This document shows, piece by piece, positions 15,059-23,286 of a DNA stretch of 64,000 nucleotides. The stretch's first letter is position 1, and every line of letters begins with the position of its first letter. This stretch comes from Candidatus Thorarchaeota archaeon (lineage in GTDB: Archaea > Asgardarchaeota > Thorarchaeia > Thorarchaeales > Thorarchaeaceae). A program made the position numbers and the translations under genes. Where the stretch lies: NCBI GenBank assembly GCA_013388835.1, contig JACAEL010000006.1, forward strand, positions 1 to 64,000. The letters are read 5' to 3'. Under the pieces are notes generated by a model. That model did no database searches. It saw only the letters and a list, made by a program, of their open reading frames with translations, and had not been told where the DNA came from.

Positions 15059-17122
15059 CTAGTGCTCCCCTTCTCTTCTATATCGTTCTATCAGTTCAAC
15101 CAGATCCTCCTCCCCTTTCTGTCGGGCCTTCTCTCTCACCTCTTTCAGGAACTCTTGAAACGTGGTTTCAAATCTCTTTCGACTGATGAATGCGAACTCG
15201 TCCACTCTACGAAGCTCAACATTGTCGGCACTGATGACAGGAATCCCTGCTGTTACAAGCTCCTCCTCTGCAAGATGAGAAAGGGGTGTGTTCACAATTA
15301 CCGCACGTATGCCTTGTTCTATCAGTAGTCCCGCAGTCTGCACACCTCCACCGCTGGCATCCTCGAACAAGACGATGTCTTTCTCTCGAAGCCCAACAGT
15401 CTTGCAGTAGTCTTCTATGCTCTCTCTACTGAATTGTGGCACCACCTTGACAGCAATCATGTCCCCCTTGATTTCACGGCGCTTCACGCCGCGCAGGAGC
15501 TCTAGGCGCCTATGGAGTTCTCCGACATCCCCCCTGAGACGGTCCACTTCTTGTCGTAGGGCATCTATCTCAGACTGTTTCTTCACAACCTCCCTGTCTC
15601 TCTTCACTCTCCAGTAGTTCTCTCTGTTGACAATCTCTAGGCTCCTCTCAAGCTCACTCTCCCTGAATCTCAGAAAGTCCACCGTATGCTGAAGGTCTTC
15701 TAGCCTTGCAAGAAGCGCCCTGTTCTGTGCTAAGGCCTCCTCTAGCCTGTTTCTTATCAGATCGACTGAAACCTCTTCTGAGTGTTCAGGCATCGGTTCC
15801 TCTTCAGACACCTCGGGGGTCTGCGTTCCATGGCGCATGAGCGTCCCAATGGCCTCGTTCATCTGTACGCCTCTGGCCACAAGCGCCTTGAGGTGCCTCC
15901 GATCTATATTCAGTCCTTGGCTTCGCACGTGGTGGTCGACCTGCTCCAACTTGGGCAAGAGGCTTCTGTACGCGTATACAGCGGCAGCCAGAGCATCCCT
16001 CTCATGTGCATTGGAGATTCGGACCTTGTGAGAGAACTCTCTGGCAGTCTCTTGCTTCTCTGACACCGGTACTGGCTTTCCCGGCGTGTAGATTTCCGTG
16101 TCAAGTGTGGCGGCGATTTTTCGAATCATGTGAGGGACTGGCAGTGTGTCCGTGGCAATTATGACTGGTATACCACGTTCATACACCTTTCTGATTATGT
16201 CTGCCCTGGTCAGTCCCTTCCGGCTCTCCAACAGCTGTATTTCACCTTCAAAGTCTATCAGACAGATTGCTGCAGTGGTGCCGGGGTCCAGTCCTAGAAT
16301 GAAGTACTCGGCCTTCGTTTCGCTTGTGACCGTCATGGGTTCCAACGGCAGGAACTCGGTACGTTTCTTGATTGGAGTGACTATCACATTGTAATCTCCT
16401 CCGTGCTTCTCTTCTACCAGCCCTCGAATCACTGGCAGCGGAGCATATGCTACAATTCGGGAACTAGAATAGCCAAAGTCAGACGTTCGCACATCAAGCT
16501 CGAACTCTATCCCTGCCGTCTTGAGTTGGGATGCTATGAATCGGGTCACCTGCTGTATCTCTGAGTGTATCTTCCTCCTGTAACGGTTTACACTCTGGCC
16601 GCCTCGTCCCATCTTCCGTGCTCTTGTGACCTTGACCTCTGTCTGTTCCCCAAAGCACTCCACCAGATAGCCCACACCCATTGACGCCAGAGTCGCAGCA
16701 ATTCGTGCTGACTGCAGTGGGTCGGGTTTCCCCCTGACCCCGACTCGATATTGTTGTGCAAGAGACCTCAGCGACTTCTGGTGGGGCGGGATTCCAGTGA
16801 CCTGCACCAGCCTTGTTTCAACCGGGAGTCTGTCAACGAGAGAAAAGAGCGACTTGGCATCTGGAACAATCTCAAATATGTTGTCTGTGGCCAAGAAACG
16901 GGGCATCACTTCGCGTACGGTTCTCAGCAGGTCTCTTCTAGACACCTCTGGATACTCTCTCACCACAGACCCATTGTGTAACACAACGCACGCGAACTTG
17001 ACCGGCGTCTTCGAACGTGGACTGTGAGACGGAAGTACATCGAATCCGACAACGAGGCCGTTCTGACTGTCGACTGGGCTCAGCACACAGACTACTCCTC
17101 TGGAGCACCTATAAGCATTCAC
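15059..17122 (-). CDS. DUF460 protein (RNase H-like fold with coiled coil)
   Basis: This protein of about 687 residues of archaeal family DUF460 (COG2433) is of unknown function. Around residue 275 an RNase H-like domain starts with YFILGLDPGTTAAICLIDFEGEI, continues with PVIIATDTLPVP and ends NAHERDALAAAVYAYRS, giving an Asp/Asp/Asp-type acidic set. A predicted coiled coil follows (about 455-570, EEALAQNRALLARLEDLQHTVDFLRFRE onward). The C-terminal part has KDIVLFEDASGGGVQTAGLLIEQGIRAVIV. The start at 17122 is a GTG; the in-frame GTG at 17086 is an alternative because a TATA-like CTTATAGG lies between them. Confidence 0.82.
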   Translation of the reverse strand: MNAYRCSRGVVCVLSPVDSQNGLVVGFDVLPSHSPRSKTPVKFACVVLHNGSVVREYPEVSRRDLLRTVREVMPRFLATDNIFEIVPDAKSLFSLVDRLPVETRLVQVTGIPPHQKSLRSLAQQYRVGVRGKPDPLQSARIAATLASMGVGYLVECFGEQTEVKVTRARKMGRGGQSVNRYRRKIHSEIQQVTRFIASQLKTAGIEFELDVRTSDFGYSSSRIVAYAPLPVIRGLVEEKHGGDYNVIVTPIKKRTEFLPLEPMTVTSETKAEYFILGLDPGTTAAICLIDFEGEIQLLESRKGLTRADIIRKVYERGIPVIIATDTLPVPHMIRKIAATLDTEIYTPGKPVPVSEKQETAREFSHKVRISNAHERDALAAAVYAYRSLLPKLEQVDHHVRSQGLNIDRRHLKALVARGVQMNEAIGTLMRHGTQTPEVSEEEPMPEHSEEVSVDLIRNRLEEALAQNRALLARLEDLQHTVDFLRFRESELERSLEIVNRENYWRVKRDREVVKKQSEIDALRQEVDRLRGDVGELHRRLELLRGVKRREIKGDMIAVKVVPQFSRESIEDYCKTVGLREKDIVLFEDASGGGVQTAGLLIEQGIRAVIVNTPLSHLAEEELVTAGIPVISADNVELRRVDEFAFISRKRFETTFQEFLKEVREKARQKGEEDLVELIERYRREGEH

Positions 17123-17199
17123 TCAGTGGTCTTGCGAGTACATCTCCAAACAGCAAGTATAATAAAGCCCTGCTTGAGCAACGAGTCTATCTCTGCGAG

Positions 17200-17490
17200 G
17201 TGTTACAACTGTCAGAAACACATCATGCAAAGGACGATGACTCAGTTGTCCGCATTGGAAGTGCTCTGTCATCAAAGACCCGCCTCAAGATTCTACGACT
17301 CCTGCTCGACGGAGAGAAGGACGTGACACGAATTGCCCAACACCTTGGTGGAACCGAAGCCAATGCAAGTGCACAAATCAAGATACTCAGTGAGGCAGGC
17401 CTTCTGGGCTGTCGATATGAACCCGGCCAGCATGGTTTGAAGAAGATTTCGTGGACCAAGGTGAAGAGAATCATAATCGATCTCGAGTAG
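17200..17490 (+). CDS. ArsR-type winged-helix transcription regulator
   Basis: This 96-residue protein carries a winged-helix domain, VVRIGSALSSKTRLKILRLLLDG then VTRIAQHLGGTEANASAQIKILSEAGLL (recognition helix) and a basic wing YEPGQHGLKKISWTKVKRIIIDLE. It probably binds DNA as a dimer, and no metal cysteines are seen, so the effector is unknown. TATAATAAA at 17158-17166 lies about 37 bp before the GTG at 17200. Earlier codons in the frame would cover this promoter. It is divergent from DUF460. Confidence 0.72.
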   Translation: MLQLSETHHAKDDDSVVRIGSALSSKTRLKILRLLLDGEKDVTRIAQHLGGTEANASAQIKILSEAGLLGCRYEPGQHGLKKISWTKVKRIIIDLE

Positions 17491-17619
17491 TGTCGGAAAT
17501 CACCAACAGCTTCCGCTAGGCTGAGCTTCCTCAAGAATCACGGGGAATATGACTCCTTCAGTTAGACTTCCGTGCCAAGATGACTTACACCTACGCTGGC
17601 ACTAGCATGAAGTGCGGCC

Positions 17620-17809
17620 TCCAATACCGTTCAATCATAGTTGGACAATCCCGGATACAGGAGCCTTGTCGCTCCCAGATGACGGCACTGTGGTCAATCC
17701 TTGAGGTCTTATGAAGTGTCGAGTCGCCCTCCATCTCTGTGTATACATACGTTGGTATGTAAGCACCATGCAATGCATACTCGAGGCCGTCCGACTTCCG
17801 GGCTGCTGC
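17620..17809 (-). repeat. Copy A of a 190-bp repeat shared with the third MCM intein
   Basis: This noncoding gap contains a sequence clearly homologous to 45151-45343 inside the third MCM intein, in the same minus orientation. By hand alignment of the core (17657-17730 against 45187-45260) about 64 of 74 bases agree. An open frame of about 75 codons persists on the minus strand (AAARKSDGLEYALHG, then STLHKTSRIDHSAVIWERQ), matching the intein stretch AAAAKAESLGH and STLNETSRSDPSAVFRERQ, but with no plausible start. Homology fades at about 17620 and 17809. The rest of 17491-17844 shows nothing else I can name. Confidence 0.75.
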
Positions 17810-17844
17810 GGAATACCAATCGACTCAGGATTGAGGAGTCTAGC

Positions 17845-18447
17845 CTACGGCGAAGGCGGACCACCAGAGAGGTGGAGTTTCCACCTTTGGATTCTCTTCA
17901 GTATGTTGTCTCTTTGATCTGATGTGATTGGTTTTCCACCTCTGCTTCTCAGAAATTTCAGCACAATGTCCATGTCCCGCGAAACCTTCTCGTTCGGGCT
18001 ATGAGGGTCAATTAAATAGTCCTTTGCTTCTTGAACAAACTCCGCCAAGACTTCTGCTGACGCGCTGCCTGTGCGCAGTTCGCGGACAATCGGATCCAAG
18101 ACCCTTGCAGCTGTGGCACTGATACCTTCTGGCCATTCCTTTACCTCTCCGGCCTCGTCTGTTCTCTTCGTGCCAACGTTACTTCGGCGTGACTGCACGG
18201 TTGATGAGGTTTCGTCAGATCTCTCAGGCTTGATGCCCAGACCAGAGTCTCCCGTGTCCGAGCCTCCTCTGCTCTCGGATAGAGTAACGCCGCGAGCAGA
18301 AGGTCCAGATTCCATGTCGCTGGCAGTGGACTCCAATGCACGGCCCATAATCGTTCTCAGTTCACGAAACTGTTCAAAGAGCTCAACAAGACTGGTCTGA
18401 ATCTCATCTAGCAGTCTGTCGAGGTCGGATACCTTGCTAGCAGTCAT
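17845..18447 (-). CDS. Unknown 200-residue protein coupled to HerA-NurA
   Basis: I do not recognise this protein. Residues 1-40 are helical with heptad leucines (DLDRLLDEIQTSLVELFEQFRELRTIM). Residues 45-105 are a low-complexity Ser/Gly/Glu/Arg linker, and 106-200 form a helical domain (ISATAARVLDPIVRELRTG, VLAEFVQEAKDYLIDP) ending in a conserved-looking basic segment FLRSRGGKPITSDQRDNILKRIQRWKLHL. The ATG overlaps the preceding 37-residue gene by ATGA, so it is the last gene of the pyrG-nurA-herA operon and may assist DNA-end processing; that is inference from context only. Confidence 0.7.
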   Translation of the reverse strand: MTASKVSDLDRLLDEIQTSLVELFEQFRELRTIMGRALESTASDMESGPSARGVTLSESRGGSDTGDSGLGIKPERSDETSSTVQSRRSNVGTKRTDEAGEVKEWPEGISATAARVLDPIVRELRTGSASAEVLAEFVQEAKDYLIDPHSPNEKVSRDMDIVLKFLRSRGGKPITSDQRDNILKRIQRWKLHLSGGPPSP

Positions 18448-18557
18448 GCTCTGAAAGCTTCCCGTATGGCACGTTTGTTTCTGTGTGATAGAACTCGTTT
18501 CGCCTTTTGGATATTGCTGATTTCATCTTGGAATCGACGATTGGTCCGTGTGTTCAT
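18444..18557 (-). CDS. 37-residue basic protein between HerA and the unknown gene
   Basis: A short frame starts at ATG 18557, overlapping the herA stop as ATGA, and ends in a TGA that overlaps the next ATG in the same way. The product begins MNTRTNRRFQDEISNIQKAK and ends RNKRAIREAFRA. It is strongly basic (10 Arg/Lys or more) and helical, as expected for a DNA- or RNA-binding peptide. Two ATGA couplings, one at each end, argue that it is a real gene. No family recognised. Confidence 0.6.
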   Translation of the reverse strand: MNTRTNRRFQDEISNIQKAKRVLSHRNKRAIREAFRA

Positions 18558-20083
18558 GCATTCTGACTTCTCTCCGCCCGCTTCAGAGCCTCTTCCAGAG
18601 ACTCTGGACCCACTGCTGGATTGAAAAGCCTCGTCCGAATCTTTACGAACGTTGGGACCGATACACACTCCCCAACGAAGAGTGCTTCGCCCACCTCCAG
18701 CGTAGTGATGGCATCTAGGGATGCTCTGTCAATCCCCTCGCTCGTTCGGCCAATGTGGTCTAGGTCATATGGATTTGTTGTCCTCAGTATTGCCTGGTTG
18801 CTACACTGGCTGAGGACAGTTGTTGATAGCTTGACAGGGCGCTGTGAAACCAGACAGAGCAAAGCATGGAATTTCCTGCCCTCTCGTGCAATGGTTTCGA
18901 TTCGGTCCCTCGGCAATGCTAGTTCATGCCTGCTTTCTGGACAGAATTGGTGAGCCTCTTCGAGCACCAGTAAGAAGGGAGGTATTCTGCCTTGGCGTCG
19001 CAGACTCAGTAACTCACCTGCAAGATACGATACGATGATCTGTTTCTTCCTCAGAGAAACAAAGTCGCTCAAGTCAACTAAGGTGAGCAGTCCGGGTTTC
19101 ACAATGCTACTAATATCGGGGGACTCCTCCTTTCCAAACAGACCTGTGTCCTCAAGACTGGTCAACCAGCTGATCAGCGCATCCTTTGTGTTCTTGTTGA
19201 TGCTCTCGTCATCACGGACTCTGTCAATCACATCAGTCAGTGTATACCCCTTTCTTAGTTCCTCTCGCATCCCAAAGACCACTCTTCGAAGGTCACGCAC
19301 TTGCACCGAACTCATGTCTGATACCAACGCACCAAGCGCCTCTGCGGTAAGCGACTGCACTGGAATCTGAAACTGGGGCCCCCTAAGCCTGTCCACCTTG
19401 AAAGTCCCCTCTTCCACACCCAGATGCTCTGGCATGATGTCTTTCAGATAGCCGTACTCTCCATGCACATCAATCACGATAACTGCAATCCGTCCCGCCT
19501 CCCTCTTGCGCTTGAGCAGTTCTTCCAAGAGCACTGAAACGAAGTATGACTTGCCGGCGCCGCTCATTGCAAGAATAGCGAGATGCTTCGACAGCAGTCT
19601 GTTGATCGCAGGAGCGAAGACAAGCTCATGATGACCTATTCTGCCCAGAGCCAGTCCGTTATTGGTGTCGAGTCTTAGAAATGCGGCGAGAGTCGCTTCA
19701 TCTACTCGCCTGACCACTGAGCCTGGTGACACAGCAAAGTACGGGCGGACGGTTCTGCCGTCGACCCAGAGCCCTGCAACCCCGACTTGTGCCACAGTGT
19801 ACTGCCACCGGTCAGTCGGGAAGATTGACTTGAGAGGCTCTCCCCGGGACTGATACTCCCTGACGGCCTCTGCATGTTGATAGTATCTATTTGTCCTTAC
19901 AAGGTCTTGGACCCGCCCTATTACAAGGCCCTCTTCGGTAGAAACGGCGACAAATTGACCTCGTCTGGCAAGCACTTCACTAGGCCCCCCCTCTACCACA
20001 AAGTCAAACCTCATGACGTTGGGAGTGTCTTCCGCAGATACAACAGTTCCAAGTCGATTGGGCTGATACTCGTCGGTCATCAA
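18554..20083 (-). CDS. herA: DNA-translocating ATPase HerA
   Basis: This 509-residue FtsK/HerA hexameric ATPase works with NurA in resecting double-strand break ends. The N-terminal HAS barrel (RRGQFVAVSTEEGLVIGRVQDL) precedes the RecA-like core: Walker A in LAILAMSGAGKSYFVSVLLEE (about residue 172), IVIDVHGEYGY, Walker B FLLVLEEAHQFCPES (about 390) and the arginine-finger region SQCSNQAILRTTNPYD. The length is normal. It begins directly after the nurA stop and is coupled to the small gene downstream. Confidence 0.93.
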   Translation of the reverse strand: MMTDEYQPNRLGTVVSAEDTPNVMRFDFVVEGGPSEVLARRGQFVAVSTEEGLVIGRVQDLVRTNRYYQHAEAVREYQSRGEPLKSIFPTDRWQYTVAQVGVAGLWVDGRTVRPYFAVSPGSVVRRVDEATLAAFLRLDTNNGLALGRIGHHELVFAPAINRLLSKHLAILAMSGAGKSYFVSVLLEELLKRKREAGRIAVIVIDVHGEYGYLKDIMPEHLGVEEGTFKVDRLRGPQFQIPVQSLTAEALGALVSDMSSVQVRDLRRVVFGMREELRKGYTLTDVIDRVRDDESINKNTKDALISWLTSLEDTGLFGKEESPDISSIVKPGLLTLVDLSDFVSLRKKQIIVSYLAGELLSLRRQGRIPPFLLVLEEAHQFCPESRHELALPRDRIETIAREGRKFHALLCLVSQRPVKLSTTVLSQCSNQAILRTTNPYDLDHIGRTSEGIDRASLDAITTLEVGEALFVGECVSVPTFVKIRTRLFNPAVGPESLEEALKRAERSQNA

Positions 20084-21244
20084 TCAACCTCCAAATGGAT
20101 TCCTGGAGCGTCTCTTCTCCAGCAGTGCATGACTCAGTCCAGACAATGCCGCCAGTCGGTCCACAACCAGTTGTGACTCGTTATTGGTAATCTTGGCTCT
20201 CGCATCCGCTTCAAGAATGGGTGTGGGTATCCCATACTCGGGATGCCCCCACGAGAGCGGAAGGATTGCACTAAGTGCCCGGTCTACTCTCTCTGTGCAT
20301 GTGTCGCCCTGTGTAGCGAGGACCTCCACCCGTATCGGAAGGTCATCCCTTGCCGTCTTGAGGTAGGTTACCCATATGTCCGATGCCCATGCTAAGAGAT
20401 CATCATCCAGTGAGTTGCTAGTCTGAGTAAACTCCGCCGAGTAGTTGAAGATGAATGTGCGTTCGCCCTCTTCAAGAAACGTGTTGAGAATGTCACAGTC
20501 GCGAGAGAACCTGAGCAGCCATCTGTAGTCCACTCCCTGCATCAGCTCGAACATCGAAGGTTCTCTCAGCATATGTGGTAGTATGTCGCCGAGCATGGAC
20601 ACCACTCTGCTCGAACGACTGTCTTTGACAACTCCCACCAGTGTCGCCTTCTTCTTCTTTGATCTATGATAGAGCTGTCTGTACAGCGCCATCACCTCTT
20701 GAAACTTCTCATTTACTGGTGACGCACTTGGTGGGCGGTCTCTGGGGTGATACATCAGACTGCCATCGACCAGTATTATGTCTGCGTCAAACTCGTCAAG
20801 CACAGCAAGTGTGACTCCCAGCTCTGCTTCGAGGCGTTGCAGTGATGCAAGCTGGTCCATCTCTGTACTAGACAGCGGTTGTCTCACCGCTTGCACTCTT
20901 GGTTCCGGGAATGGGTCTGGGAAGAACTCGACATCTGGACCGTTCTGTGGTTGGAACTGAAGAATGACTGCGACTCCCCTTGTCAATATCAGTTCCATCC
21001 CCCCAAAGTCTCTTCGGACAAGGCCACCATCAATACCGGCTATTCTGAGGCCCGAGAGGCTAGTGGGCTGCACTCTACTGACTAGTCTGCTTTCAGGGGT
21101 GGTGGCAGCCATGACTGCGAACCTTGCCGGATCAATCTGCCCCTTGATTTTCTTCATGACGGCTCCGAATCTTCTGCGCGTGACCTCGACTCTCTCTATC
21201 TCCTCTACAAGCTGGGACAGGACCCGGTCAAGGTTGCGATGCAA
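20084..21244 (-). CDS. nurA: 5'-3' nuclease NurA
   Basis: This 386-residue nuclease of the HerA-NurA end-resection machine has the family's acidic motifs: IAGIDGGLVRRDFGGMEL (first Asp), ADIILVDGSLMYHP (second) and a third region LVGVVKDSRSSRVV, with a C-terminal GIPTPILEADARAKIT that faces the active site in known NurA structures. The N terminus is a helical dimerisation segment. The ATG overlaps the end of pyrG by 17 bp, and herA starts at the next base after its stop. Confidence 0.9.
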   Translation of the reverse strand: MHRNLDRVLSQLVEEIERVEVTRRRFGAVMKKIKGQIDPARFAVMAATTPESRLVSRVQPTSLSGLRIAGIDGGLVRRDFGGMELILTRGVAVILQFQPQNGPDVEFFPDPFPEPRVQAVRQPLSSTEMDQLASLQRLEAELGVTLAVLDEFDADIILVDGSLMYHPRDRPPSASPVNEKFQEVMALYRQLYHRSKKKKATLVGVVKDSRSSRVVSMLGDILPHMLREPSMFELMQGVDYRWLLRFSRDCDILNTFLEEGERTFIFNYSAEFTQTSNSLDDDLLAWASDIWVTYLKTARDDLPIRVEVLATQGDTCTERVDRALSAILPLSWGHPEYGIPTPILEADARAKITNNESQLVVDRLAALSGLSHALLEKRRSRNPFGG

Positions 21245-22922
21245 CAGTCTTCCCTCTCAGTTTCTTGTATTGTAGTGCGGCCTTTATTAGCCCCAAGTAG
21301 AGTGGATGCGGCTTCCCCGGTCTGGACTTGAACTCAGGATGGTACTGCACGCCTATCCAGAATGGGTGGTCAGTGAGTTCGACCGCGTTGATTATGGTGC
21401 CCGTATTGTCGTAGGCCGCGATAATCAGCCCTTTGTCCTTCATCTTCCTGATGTATCTCTCTATCAGGTGGTATCTGTGACGAAACCTCTCACGAGTCAC
21501 TGTTTCACCATAGATTGCGTGTAACCGGGTGCCCTCCACCAATCGTACTTCATGACCTCCCAGACGCATGGTGCCGCCCTTGTTCTTAGCCCCCCTTTGT
21601 TCATCCATTAAATCCACGACTGGATACAGGCTGTCCGGGTCTACCTCCGTAGTGTTCGCGCCCTTCCATCCCATCCTCTTTCTCGCGAATGCAACCGTAC
21701 CTAGCTGCGCGCCATAGCATATGCCCAGAAAGGGAATCATGTTCTCAAAACTGACTGACGCGGCACCAATCATCCCCTCAACGCCTCTCTCTCCGAAGCC
21801 CGGCGTCAGAAGTACACCATCGACATCCCGTAGGTCCTCCGCGAGGCACTGCTCATCACATCTGACCTCGGTCTCAATCCACTTGACTATGACCTTGGCA
21901 CCCTCTGAGGCAGCGGCATGTGCTAATGCCTCGTTGATGCTCTTATATGAGTCACTAAGAGTGGTGTATTTGCCCGGCATCGCTATGGTCACAGTTTCAG
22001 TTGCATTCTCAAATGACTCAACGACTCTCTTCCACGATTCCGACTCGGGTCTTCGCTCCTCCAGATGGAGGTGCTTCACCAGTACTTCTCCTAGGCCTTG
22101 CTCCTCAAAAGACAGTGGTAGCCTGTATATGACAGATATGTCTGGATTCGAGATTACTCTCTCCTCAGGTACATTGCAGAAGAGCGCAATCTTGGCTCTT
22201 GCAGATGCATCGAGTCGCTTCTCTGCTCTGCAGATGATAATGTCTGGCTGAAGACCTAGTCCCTGCAGCGTGCGTACGCTGTGTTGCGTTGGTTTCGTCT
22301 TAAACTCACCAACAGCACTGACATACGGGATATATGTCACATGAACAAAAGCCACACGGTCTCTGCCGACCTCCATCGCAAGCTGTCGCACTGCTTCTAG
22401 AAACGGTGCTGCTTCAATGTCTCCTACAGTACCGCCTATCTCCACTAGGAGTACATCTGGTTGCGGTACCTTTCTCACGTTCTCCCAGATTCTCTTCTTT
22501 ATCTGCTCTGTGACATGCGGTATTATCTGGACAGTCTTGCCAAGAAAACTACCCTTTCGTTCGCCCAGAATCACTGAAGTGTAGATTTGTCCAGAGGTGA
22601 TGTTCTGTGAAGGGTGTACATCCAAACCTGTGAACCGCTCATACGTACCGAAGTCTAGATCAACTTCGGTAATCATGAACTCGGACTCATCCACAGGATG
22701 AAAGGTCCACGTTTCATCAGTGACAAACACTTCTCCATGTTCTATCGGATTCAATGTACCTGGATCGATGTTCAGGTATGGATCGATCTTGACGATTCGA
22801 ATGCCGAGTCCCCTGAACTGGAACAGCCTTGCGATGGATGCAGTCGTCGCCCCTTTGCCGATGCCCGACAAAACTCCTCCAGTGACGAATACGAATCTCG
22901 TTTTAGCATCGCTGTAACTCAA
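21228..22922 (-). CDS. pyrG: CTP synthase
   Basis: This 564-residue enzyme converts UTP to CTP using ATP and glutamine. The synthase domain has FVFVTGGVLSGIGKGATTASIARLF (P-loop), KIDPYLNIDPGTLNPIEHGEVFVTDE and EIGGTVGDIEAAPFLEA. The class I glutaminase domain has FLGICYGAQLGTVAFARKR (nucleophile Cys) and GVQYHPEFKSRP. The start is a TTG at 22922 with GGAGGTG ending 7 bp upstream; the ATG at 22982 lacks such a site and would add 20 unrelated residues. A TATA-like CTTATACG lies at 23003-23010 on the minus strand. Confidence 0.95.
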   Translation of the reverse strand: MSYSDAKTRFVFVTGGVLSGIGKGATTASIARLFQFRGLGIRIVKIDPYLNIDPGTLNPIEHGEVFVTDETWTFHPVDESEFMITEVDLDFGTYERFTGLDVHPSQNITSGQIYTSVILGERKGSFLGKTVQIIPHVTEQIKKRIWENVRKVPQPDVLLVEIGGTVGDIEAAPFLEAVRQLAMEVGRDRVAFVHVTYIPYVSAVGEFKTKPTQHSVRTLQGLGLQPDIIICRAEKRLDASARAKIALFCNVPEERVISNPDISVIYRLPLSFEEQGLGEVLVKHLHLEERRPESESWKRVVESFENATETVTIAMPGKYTTLSDSYKSINEALAHAAASEGAKVIVKWIETEVRCDEQCLAEDLRDVDGVLLTPGFGERGVEGMIGAASVSFENMIPFLGICYGAQLGTVAFARKRMGWKGANTTEVDPDSLYPVVDLMDEQRGAKNKGGTMRLGGHEVRLVEGTRLHAIYGETVTRERFRHRYHLIERYIRKMKDKGLIIAAYDNTGTIINAVELTDHPFWIGVQYHPEFKSRPGKPHPLYLGLIKAALQYKKLRGKTVASQP

Positions 22923-23286
22923 GAGAGGACACCTCCATAGAACGCTGGGCTCACAAGCACGATTGGGACCTTGCGTACTCATGCCGCCATCGTAGGTGTC
23001 ACGTATAAGACATTCGTTGTTCTGGCATTCTCAGGAAACGATGTGGTTATCGTGTTCAGGAGCCATAGACTCGTGAGAACTTGTCATGCTTGGCATGTGT
23101 CTTTAGGATGACACGCCTGCTCAGGACTGCCACATTTTATCAGCGCTGTCAAGAACTTTATGGCTCCTGTTCCTGTGGATTGGAATGCAATAAAACAGAT
23201 TCAGCTCTTGGATGGCCCCGTCCGATTCGGGAGCGTAAGAAAGAAGAACGTGGAGGCCCCTTGCAGGACCTCCAATGCAACGCGTC
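22923..23286. other. Non-coding gap between acs and pyrG
   Basis: No gene is visible in these 364 bp. They hold the pyrG leader and probable TATA (23003-23010), the acs terminator hairpin (23252-23273) and two 11-bp arms in inverted orientation, CAGGAGCCATA at 23057-23067 and its complement at 23159-23169. Confidence 0.5.
23252..23273 (-). terminator. Probable terminator of acs
   Basis: An imperfect hairpin GGAGG-CC...GG-CCTCC begins 14 bp after the acs stop, followed on the minus strand by the pyrimidine-rich CGTTCTTCTTTCTTAC. Confidence 0.45.

Noticed and set aside
17591-17773. 60-residue frame in the gap behind the herA operon as a gene
   Set aside because: The similarity to intein 3 is at DNA level with only non-synonymous changes and no ribosome-binding site; better described as a repeat.
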